The notes under the pieces are model-generated. The model ran no database searches. It had not been told where the DNA came from and was given only the letters and a program-made list of their open reading frames with translations. From assembly GCF_048263965.1 (NCBI RefSeq), contig NZ_JBLXDO010000008.1, forward strand, positions 1-64,000: DNA of 64,000 bases, given 5' to 3'. Positions 57,914-64,000 of this stretch are shown one piece after another (position 1 is the stretch's first letter; each line of letters opens with the position of its first letter). Made by a program: the position numbers and the translations under genes. This DNA comes from Ferrimonas sp048263965 (GTDB lineage Bacteria; Pseudomonadota; Gammaproteobacteria; Enterobacterales; Shewanellaceae).

Positions 57914-59215
57914 ATGTTTGAAGAGTATTCCGGCTACCGCCTGGCAGGACGCCTGGCGCTGTGGTTTTCCCTGTGGGCTATTCTGGGCCTGTTGCTGGAT
58001 CAGTTTCTGCTGCTTCTCCTGGTCGGTGCCCTGGTTCTGCTGGGTTACCACTATCGCCATCTCTCCCGCCTGGCTCATTGGCTCTGGAAGGATCGCCGCC
58101 TGACCCCACCCCATGGCAGCGGCAGTTGGGAGCCGATCTTTAATGGCATCTACCGTCTTCAGGGCAAGAACCGCCGCCGCCGTTCACAGCTTGCGCGTCT
58201 GCTTTCCCGTTTCCGGGAAGGGGCCGAGGCCTTGCCCGATGCGGCGGTGGTGATGGGGCACGAGGGGGAGATCGCCTGGTGTAACAAGCTGGCGGAGCTG
58301 CACCTGGGCATTCATTGGCCTCAGGATGCCGGACAGCGGATAGACAACCTGATGCGTCACCCCAAGTTTTCCAAGTATCTGCACAGCAACCGTTATGACG
58401 ATCCCATCGAGATGGTGTCGGCGGCGTCGGACTCCAGATTGCTGGAGATTCGCATCATGGCCTATGGGGACAACCAGAAACTGCTGCTGGCGCGGGACGT
58501 GACCCGGTTGCGTCAGTTGGAGCAGATGCGCCGCGACTTTGTGGCCAACGTGTCTCACGAGCTCAAGACCCCTTTGACCGTGCTTCAGGGCTATCTGGAG
58601 ATCATGAGCATGATGCCTGATCAGGATGAGAAGCAGGTTAAGGCGATGTCCGATCAGACTTACAGGATGAAGAGCCTGGTGGATCAGCTGCTGACCCTGT
58701 CCAAGATTGAGGTGTCCACCGAGGTGGACCCGGCCAGACGGATCGTCATGAGCCAGTTACTGGAGCAGATTGCTGAGGAGGCCGAAGCGATGTCCGGGGG
58801 ACGCCACCGGATCCGTTTCGACATCGATAAGTCCCTGGACATGTATGGGGATGAGCTGCAGATCCGCAGTGCCTGCGCCAACCTGGTGCAGAACGCGGTG
58901 CACTACACCCCGGAGGGCGGGGAGATCCGGGTTCGCTGGCACCGGCAGGAGGATGTGGCCCGTTTCGAGGTCAAGGACAGCGGTGAGGGGATCGCCCCTG
59001 AACACCTGCCGAGGCTGACCGAACGTTTCTACCGGGTGGACAGGGCCCGTTCCCGCCAGACTGGCGGCAGCGGTCTGGGCCTGGCGATCGTCAAGCACTC
59101 CCTGAATCACCACAACAGTCATCTGGAGATTCAGAGCACCCTGGGCAAGGGCAGTACCTTCGGGTTTTCCGTCCCCTCCAACCTGATTGCCCAGCAGCAG
59201 CATGAACGGGTGTAA
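57914..59215 (+). CDS. phoR: Phosphate regulon sensor kinase PhoR
   Basis: PhoR phosphorylates or dephosphorylates PhoB according to phosphate supply, sensed through the Pst system and PhoU. The 433-residue protein has two N-terminal membrane helices (residues about 13-50), a PAS domain (about 95-190), the phospho-acceptor His215 in FVANVSHELKTPL and the kinase boxes NAVHYTPEGG, DSGEGIAPEHLPRL and TGGSGLGLAIVK. GGAG-like spacing before the ATG is weak. The terminator just upstream makes an extra promoter or read-through necessary. Confidence 0.95.
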   Translation: MFEEYSGYRLAGRLALWFSLWAILGLLLDQFLLLLLVGALVLLGYHYRHLSRLAHWLWKDRRLTPPHGSGSWEPIFNGIYRLQGKNRRRRSQLARLLSRFREGAEALPDAAVVMGHEGEIAWCNKLAELHLGIHWPQDAGQRIDNLMRHPKFSKYLHSNRYDDPIEMVSAASDSRLLEIRIMAYGDNQKLLLARDVTRLRQLEQMRRDFVANVSHELKTPLTVLQGYLEIMSMMPDQDEKQVKAMSDQTYRMKSLVDQLLTLSKIEVSTEVDPARRIVMSQLLEQIAEEAEAMSGGRHRIRFDIDKSLDMYGDELQIRSACANLVQNAVHYTPEGGEIRVRWHRQEDVARFEVKDSGEGIAPEHLPRLTERFYRVDRARSRQTGGSGLGLAIVKHSLNHHNSHLEIQSTLGKGSTFGFSVPSNLIAQQQHERV

Positions 59216-59270
59216 TGTCATCGACCAGTCACTCCATAGTCACATAAGTGTCATCTTCAGCCTCGATACT
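59215..59270 (+). promoter_or_regulatory. Four phased Pho half-sites and -10 of pstS
   Basis: Seven-base repeats ATGTCAT, CAGTCAC, TAGTCAC and GTGTCAT begin at 59215, 59226, 59237 and 59248, exactly 11 bases apart, with four-base spacers. Each matches CTGTCAY at 5-6 of 7 positions. GATACT (-10) begins at 59265, ten bases past the last repeat. The array starts at the last base of the phoR stop codon. Confidence 0.8.
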
Positions 59271-59317
59271 GAGTGCCGTCACGAAACCTGATTACGGAAG
59301 ATACCGGAGTAATCCAA

Positions 59318-60289
59318 ATGAAAATCAAACATCTTGTCAGTGCACTGGGCTTTGCCGCAGCCACCCTTTTCGCTTCTGCTACCTCTGCTGCCATCGACCC
59401 TGCTCTGCCTGAGTACCAGAAGACCAGCGGCGTGTCTGGCAATTTCTCCTCTGTGGGTTCCGACACCCTGGCCAACATGATGACCTTGTGGGCCGAAGAG
59501 TTTAAGCGTCTGTACCCTAACGTGAATCCTCAGATTCAAGCTGCGGGTTCCTCCACTGCACCACCGGCCCTGACCGAAGGTACCTCTCAGTTCGGCCCCA
59601 TGAGCCGCAAGATGAAGCCAAACGAAGAGGAAGCCTTCGTTAAGCACTATGGCTACAAGCCTACCGCCATCCGCGTTGCCATCGACGCCCTGGCAGTCTT
59701 CGTACACAAAGACAACCCAATCGAAGGCCTGACCATCAAGCAGGTTGACGGCATCTTCTCCTCCACCCGTAAGTGTGGCGGCGGCGAAGTCACTCGCTGG
59801 GGTGACCTGGGTCTGACCGGCAGCTTCACCGGCAAAGACGTGCAGCTGTACGGCCGTAACTCCGTATCCGGTACCTACGGCTACTTCAAGAAGAAAGCTC
59901 TGTGTAAGGGCGACTTCAAGGCCAGCGTAAACGAGCAGCCTGGCTCCGCTTCCGTGGTACAGTCTGTGTCCACCAGCCTGAACGCCATCGGCTACTCCGG
60001 CATCGGTTATAAGACCGCCGGCGTGAAAGCGGTCCCCCTGTCCAAGAAGGGCGGCAAGTTCGTCGCTGCGACCACCGACAACGCGGCTAACGGCACCTAC
60101 CCTCTGAGCCGTTACCTGTATGTTTACGTGAATAAGCACCCCAACAAGGACCTGGACCCCATGACTCGCGAATTCCTGAAGTTCGTGCTGTCCAAGCAGG
60201 GCCAGAGCATTGTTGAGAAGGACGGCTACGTTTCCGTACCCAAGACGGTTACCGCCAAGGACCTGGCCAAGGTTGGCGTGAGTCTGTAA
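59318..60289 (+). CDS. pstS: Phosphate-binding periplasmic protein PstS
   Basis: The 323-residue protein has a signal peptide ending at ASATSAAID and a type II periplasmic-binding fold. Phosphate-contacting segments are FSSVGSDTLANMM, AAGSSTAPPALTEG and GRNSVSGTYGYF. Two cysteines (RKCGGG, KALCKG) may form a disulfide. It is preceded by GGAG and begins a monocistronic unit: pstC, pstA and pstB are not present on either side, so the rest of the transporter must lie elsewhere. Its strong codon bias and promoter suggest high expression. Confidence 0.87.
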   Translation: MKIKHLVSALGFAAATLFASATSAAIDPALPEYQKTSGVSGNFSSVGSDTLANMMTLWAEEFKRLYPNVNPQIQAAGSSTAPPALTEGTSQFGPMSRKMKPNEEEAFVKHYGYKPTAIRVAIDALAVFVHKDNPIEGLTIKQVDGIFSSTRKCGGGEVTRWGDLGLTGSFTGKDVQLYGRNSVSGTYGYFKKKALCKGDFKASVNEQPGSASVVQSVSTSLNAIGYSGIGYKTAGVKAVPLSKKGGKFVAATTDNAANGTYPLSRYLYVYVNKHPNKDLDPMTREFLKFVLSKQGQSIVEKDGYVSVPKTVTAKDLAKVGVSL

Positions 60290-60305
60290 GCCTTGAGGTT
60301 CTTTG

Positions 60306-60332
60306 AAAAACCCGCCGCTAGGCGGGTTTTTT
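60306..60332 (+). terminator. Terminator of pstS
   Basis: AAACCCGCC and GGCGGGTTT form a 9-bp stem around GCTA and are followed by a run of Ts. It confirms that pstS ends its transcript here and no pst genes follow. Confidence 0.88.
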
Positions 60333-60363
60333 ATGGTGGTACCCTGAGGGAGATCGGCGGGAG

Positions 60364-60390
60364 CGAAAAAAGGCGCCAAATGGCGCCTTT
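60364..60390 (-). terminator. Terminator of ppk-ppx
   Basis: AAAGGCGCCA and TGGCGCCTTT form a 10-bp stem around AA. On the minus strand the run of Ts (TTTTTTCGC) follows. It lies 13 bases after the ppx stop. Confidence 0.82.
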
Positions 60391-60402
60391 GCTTCGACAT
60401 GG

Positions 60403-61884
60403 TTAGCGCCACTCCAGGTTCCAGCCCAGCTCCTCAAGGTGCAGCCTTTCCATCTCCAGATCGGCGGCCAGCAGGTCATCCTCTTTGAGGTTGTCGCCGA
60501 AGGTCAGTCTCAGGGTGCGTTTTTTCAGCTCCATCTGCGGCAGCGGGATGTGATGGCGTCGCCCCAGGTGCATCAGTACCGACAGGCGCAGGGGCAACAG
60601 CAGGGCGAGAATGGCCTCTTTGTCCATCAACTGCAGCTTGGGGGGCTCGCAGCCGCTGAGCTTCTTGCGGTGCCAGCGCACCAGGAAGGCCAGCAACTGC
60701 TGCTCCTCCAGGGTGAAGCCGGGCAGGTTGCTGTTGGTGAGGATGTACTCCCCGTGCTTGTGGATGCCGCGGTAGTTGATCTGCAGGCCGATCTCATGGA
60801 GCGCTGCGGCAAAGTGCAGCCAGGGCTTATGCTTCTTGGGGCCCAGCTTGGCCTGGTGATAGAGCTGACTGGCGCTGGCGAAAACCCGCTCGCTGTGAAG
60901 CCTGTCCAACTGATAGCGCTTCTGCAGAGAGATGATGGTGCGCTTCTGCACATCCTGATGCAGGGCCTCGTCCGCCAACTCGCTGAGTACCCCTTCTCTC
61001 AGGGCATGTTCGCTGAACTCTATTTGCTGGATCTCCAGCTGGCGGAAGCAGGCGATCAGGATCGCCAGCCCGGAGGGCAGCACCTTACGTCTGAGTTCGG
61101 CCAGGTGGTCGAAGGGCAACTGCTCCGCATGGTCGAACTCTACGATGCGCTTGGCCAGCTTCTCCAGTTGCTCCAGGGTTACCGGCTGGCCGAGATCGCC
61201 GTCGTTAACGATACTGGCGATCGCCTTGATGGTGCCGGAGCAGCCTATGGCGGCGTGGAAGCCCTGACGCAGGTAACGCTGCTGCAGCTTCTCCAGTTGC
61301 TGTTCGGCGGCGAGAATTGCCTTGCGCATCCTCTTGGGAGAGAGCTTGCTGTCAGTAAAGTAGCGGGACTGGTAGCTGACGCAGCCCATGTTGAGGCTCT
61401 CCATCTGCCTGGGTTCATGACCCTGGCCAATGATCAGCTCGGTGCTGCCGCCGCCGATGTCGATCACCAGGGTGGGGAAGGGCAGGCTCTGGTTCTGGCT
61501 GACGCCGGTGTAGATAAGCCGGGCTTCCTCGCGGCCTGAGATCACCTCGATGGGGTAGTCGAGGATCTCCCTGGCCTGGCGGATGAACTCACGCCGGTTG
61601 GGGGCCTGGCGCAGGGCATAGGTGGCCACAATGCGAATGTCGTCGAAGCGCATCTCGGTCAGGCGCTGACTGAACTGACTGAGACATTCCAGCCCCCGTT
61701 CCATCGCCTCTGGGTGGAGGTTACCCTGCTCGTCGGCCTCTTCCGCCAGTTGTACCCGCTGCTTCATGCGGTGCATGGGCTGGATGCTGCCATCCAGGGC
61801 TCGGGCGATCCCCAGGTGGAAACTGTTGGAGCCCAGATCGATGGCCGCCAGTATGCGGCCCTGGGGAGTGTCCGGTGGTGTCAT
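60403..61884 (-). CDS. ppx: Exopolyphosphatase (Ppx/GppA family)
   Basis: Ppx removes phosphate from the ends of polyphosphate. The 493-residue protein has the sugar-kinase/HSP70 fold: AAIDLGSNSFHLGIA, LVIDIGGGSTELIIG and the HD-like C-terminal region (RTIISLQKRYQLDRLHSERVF). Its length is between E. coli Ppx (513) and GppA (494), so a guanosine pentaphosphatase activity is also possible. The pairing with ppk, whose gene overlaps by four bases, favours Ppx. Confidence 0.87.
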   Translation of the reverse strand: MTPPDTPQGRILAAIDLGSNSFHLGIARALDGSIQPMHRMKQRVQLAEEADEQGNLHPEAMERGLECLSQFSQRLTEMRFDDIRIVATYALRQAPNRREFIRQAREILDYPIEVISGREEARLIYTGVSQNQSLPFPTLVIDIGGGSTELIIGQGHEPRQMESLNMGCVSYQSRYFTDSKLSPKRMRKAILAAEQQLEKLQQRYLRQGFHAAIGCSGTIKAIASIVNDGDLGQPVTLEQLEKLAKRIVEFDHAEQLPFDHLAELRRKVLPSGLAILIACFRQLEIQQIEFSEHALREGVLSELADEALHQDVQKRTIISLQKRYQLDRLHSERVFASASQLYHQAKLGPKKHKPWLHFAAALHEIGLQINYRGIHKHGEYILTNSNLPGFTLEEQQLLAFLVRWHRKKLSGCEPPKLQLMDKEAILALLLPLRLSVLMHLGRRHHIPLPQMELKKRTLRLTFGDNLKEDDLLAADLEMERLHLEELGWNLEWR

Positions 61885-63965
61885 ATGGGTATCTTCAGTG
61901 CCAGTCTCTTTTCATGGTCGAACAGATAGTCGTAGATTGCCATCTGTGAGCGGATCTTCTTGCGGTTACCCCGTTTCACATACTGGTTGCTCTGCTCCCG
62001 GTTGAGCACCCTGGCCTTGGTGGTGTCTTTGAACTGCAGCGCCAGGATATCCAGGATCTGTTGCTTAAGGGCCGGATCGTAGATGGGGCAGCCCACCTCG
62101 ATGCGTCGGTCGATGTTACGGGTCATCCAGTCGGCGCTGGAGAGGTACACCTTAGGGTCATCGTCATTGTCGAACACCATGATTCTGGGGTGTTCCAGGA
62201 AACGGTCGACGATGGAGGTCGCCTGAATATTGTCAGAGACGCCGGCTATTCCGGGCACCAGGGAGCACATGCCGCGGATGATCAACCGGACCCTGACGCC
62301 GTTTCTGGAGGCGTCATAGAGCCTCTTGATCAAGCCACTGTCGACCAGGTTATTGAGCTTCAGGGTGATGCCGGCACTCTTGCCGGCCAGTTTGTTCTGA
62401 ATCTCCCGGTCGATAAAGCTGTACAGCTTACGCCTGGCGTCATTGGGGGAGACCAGCAGATGATTGAAGCGAAACTTCTTGTAGCTGTGCTCGATAAACT
62501 CAAACACGTTCTCCACTTCGGAGCAGATCTCCTCGTGGCAGGTAAACAGGGCGAAATCGGTGTAGATCTTGGCGGTCTTTTCGTGGAAGTTGCCGGTGCC
62601 CACATGGGCGTAGTTGCGTAGCTCGCCGTTCTCCATCCGCTTGATGAGGATCAGCTTGGAGTGGATCTTCAAGGTGGGGATGCCGAAGTTGATCCGCACG
62701 CCGTGGTCGGTGAGGAACTTGGCCCAACCTATGTTGGCTTCCTCGTCGAACCTGGCCTGCAACTCTACCACCACGGAAACGTCCTTGCCGTTTTTCACCG
62801 CCTCGATGAGGGAGTGCACAATCTGGGAGTTCTTGGCCACCCGGTAGATGTTGATCTTGATGGAGCGCACCGCAGGGTCGAACGCCGCCTGGCGCAGCAT
62901 CTCGGTGACATGGCTGAAGGCGTGATAGGGGTAATAGAGCAGTATGTCCCGTGAACGGATCGCCGCAAAGGTGTTGGGGTGGGCGGTAAACTGGTTGCTG
63001 CGCAGCGCCGGCACCTTGGGGTTTTCCAGGTAGCCCCGGCCCGGGTTGGGAAAGGCGATAAAGTCGCGGAAGCTGTGGTATCGCCCTCCGGGAATCATGG
63101 CATTGGCGGCGGTGATCCCCAGTTTTTGCTGCAGCATCTCCTGCATGGTCTGGGGCATCTCCCTGTCGTAGACGAAGCTCACCGGCTCGGCGGTCAGCCT
63201 CTGCTTCAGTCCCGAGGACATCTTCTCCAGCAGGCTCATCTCTATCTCATCAGAGAGGTCATACTCGGCGTCCCGGGTCAGCTTAATGGAGTAGCACTCG
63301 ACGGTGTCGAACTCGAAGAAGCCGGTGAACACCTCTGCCAAACAGTAGCGGATGATGTTGTCCAGTAGGATCAGGGTTTTCTTCTTCTTGCTGCCCTGTG
63401 TGGGCAGCTGGACGAAGCGGGGAACCTGGGCGGTGGGCACCTCTAGCAGGCTGTGAGTAACCTGCTCCCCTTTGCGAATGGCGGTGACCAGGTAGGTGGT
63501 ACCGTCATTGAGGGTGCGGGAGATGTTGGTATCGTCGGTGATGATCAGCGGCACGATGTGGCGACGGATCTTGTCGCGGAAGTGCTTTTTCAGCCACCTT
63601 CCTTGCTCTGGTGAGAGTTGGGTTTCGTTGACCAGAAAGATGTTGCGGCGGGCAAGATCCAGCAGCAGCTGCTTGTAGATCTCATCGAATTTTCCCTGGA
63701 GCTCCAGCACCTTGTCGTTGATTGCCGCCAGCAGGTTGCGGGCACGCTGACCACGACCCTTGGACTCATCGATGAGGATCTGGCGGCGGACATCCGCCAC
63801 CCGCACCCGGAAAAATTCGTCCTGATTGTTGGAGTAGATGCCGAGGAAGCGGACACGCTCGATCACCGGCACCTTGGGATCGGCCGCTTCCTGCAGTACC
63901 CGCTCGTTAAAGGACAGCCAACTGAGCTCTTTTTCTATGTAGGGAAAACTCGTTTGCGCAGACAT
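61881..63965 (-). CDS. ppk: Polyphosphate kinase 1
   Basis: PPK polymerises the terminal phosphate of ATP into polyphosphate. The 694-residue product has the N-terminal domain (KELSWLSFNERVLQEA), then two phospholipase-D-like halves. The phosphorylated histidine region is about residue 435 (TLKIHSKLILIK, VGTGNFHEKTAKIY), with a second set near RMCSLVPGI-type GMCSLVPGI. Start ATG 63965 follows AGAAGGA at proper spacing. It overlaps ppx by four bases, giving an operon for making and breaking polyphosphate, next to the Pho genes. The promoter lies at or beyond the window edge. Confidence 0.96.
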   Translation of the reverse strand: MSAQTSFPYIEKELSWLSFNERVLQEAADPKVPVIERVRFLGIYSNNQDEFFRVRVADVRRQILIDESKGRGQRARNLLAAINDKVLELQGKFDEIYKQLLLDLARRNIFLVNETQLSPEQGRWLKKHFRDKIRRHIVPLIITDDTNISRTLNDGTTYLVTAIRKGEQVTHSLLEVPTAQVPRFVQLPTQGSKKKKTLILLDNIIRYCLAEVFTGFFEFDTVECYSIKLTRDAEYDLSDEIEMSLLEKMSSGLKQRLTAEPVSFVYDREMPQTMQEMLQQKLGITAANAMIPGGRYHSFRDFIAFPNPGRGYLENPKVPALRSNQFTAHPNTFAAIRSRDILLYYPYHAFSHVTEMLRQAAFDPAVRSIKINIYRVAKNSQIVHSLIEAVKNGKDVSVVVELQARFDEEANIGWAKFLTDHGVRINFGIPTLKIHSKLILIKRMENGELRNYAHVGTGNFHEKTAKIYTDFALFTCHEEICSEVENVFEFIEHSYKKFRFNHLLVSPNDARRKLYSFIDREIQNKLAGKSAGITLKLNNLVDSGLIKRLYDASRNGVRVRLIIRGMCSLVPGIAGVSDNIQATSIVDRFLEHPRIMVFDNDDDPKVYLSSADWMTRNIDRRIEVGCPIYDPALKQQILDILALQFKDTTKARVLNREQSNQYVKRGNRKKIRSQMAIYDYLFDHEKRLALKIPI

Positions 63966-64000
63966 CTTAGGGTCCTTCTAAAGTGAATTGCGCACATTCT

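Overview
This window is a piece of a gammaproteobacterial chromosome made almost entirely of housekeeping genes. The base composition is fairly GC-rich. Gene order follows several well-known Escherichia coli neighbourhoods (lipA-lipB-ybeD-dacA-rlpA; mrdA-rodA-rlmH-rsfS-nadD-holA-lptE-leuS; lnt-corC-ybeY-ybeZ-miaB-ubiF with a Met/Leu/Gln tRNA cluster; lolB-ispE-prs divergent from hemA-prfA-prmC-sirB-kdsA; gcvA-ygdD-rlmM; xni and ppnN). A porin-phoB-phoR-pstS block and a NAD-type isocitrate dehydrogenase point, by inference, to the Alteromonadales, in the Shewanella/Ferrimonas range. I cannot run a search to confirm the genus.

Layout. 1-842: no convincing gene; degenerate dispersed repeats. 843-2655: a small unknown ORF, tRNA-Trp, then GNAT-holD-rimI. 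2656-16315 (minus strand): lipoate synthesis (lipA, lipB), ybeD, and the cell-elongation/murein set (dacA, rlpA, mltB, rodA, mrdA) with rlmH, rsfS, nadD, holA, lptE and leuS, packed with short overlaps. 16617-22853: a zinc-ribbon protein converging on lnt, then lnt-corC-ybeY-ybeZ-miaB and a small exported protein. 23034-26263: ubiF and a FUSC-family membrane protein. 26264-27341: six tRNA genes on the minus strand (Met, Gln, Met, Leu, Gln, Gln in order of transcription) behind one strong promoter, followed by decayed copies of the tRNA-Gln 3' half that alternate with terminator hairpins. 27542-33967 (minus): pth-ychF, a 5'-nucleotidase lipoprotein, and lolB-ispE-prs. 34113-39932 (plus): hemA-prfA-prmC-sirB2, a DUF819 membrane protein, kdsA. 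39986-50746: a small exported protein, gcvA with an alpha/beta hydrolase, ygdD and rlmM, then isocitrate dehydrogenase, an S9 peptidase, a DUF3192-type protein, a short-chain dehydrogenase, xni and ppnN. 50989-55802: a diguanylate cyclase, an M61 peptidase and rdgC. 56067-63965: a phosphate-starvation block (porin, phoB, phoR, pstS) and the polyphosphate operon ppk-ppx.

How they fit together. The left half couples envelope growth (PBP2/RodA, PBP5, MltB, RlpA, LptE, Lnt) with translation-related functions (LeuRS, RlmH, RsfS, YbeY, MiaB, tRNAs). The right end is a coherent phosphate module: Pho-box-like direct repeats sit at the same distance from a -10 element in front of the porin, phoB and pstS, so the outer-membrane channel, the two-component system and the periplasmic phosphate-binding protein look co-regulated by PhoB, next to polyphosphate synthesis and breakdown.

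I found no insertion sequence, prophage, CRISPR array or obvious defence system. The least explained structures are the tRNA-Gln 3'-half/terminator array (26355-26615), the repeats at 98-398, a T-arm-like hairpin in the pth leader, and the phased Pho repeats. Functions are assigned by recognising protein families from sequence; no database search was run.
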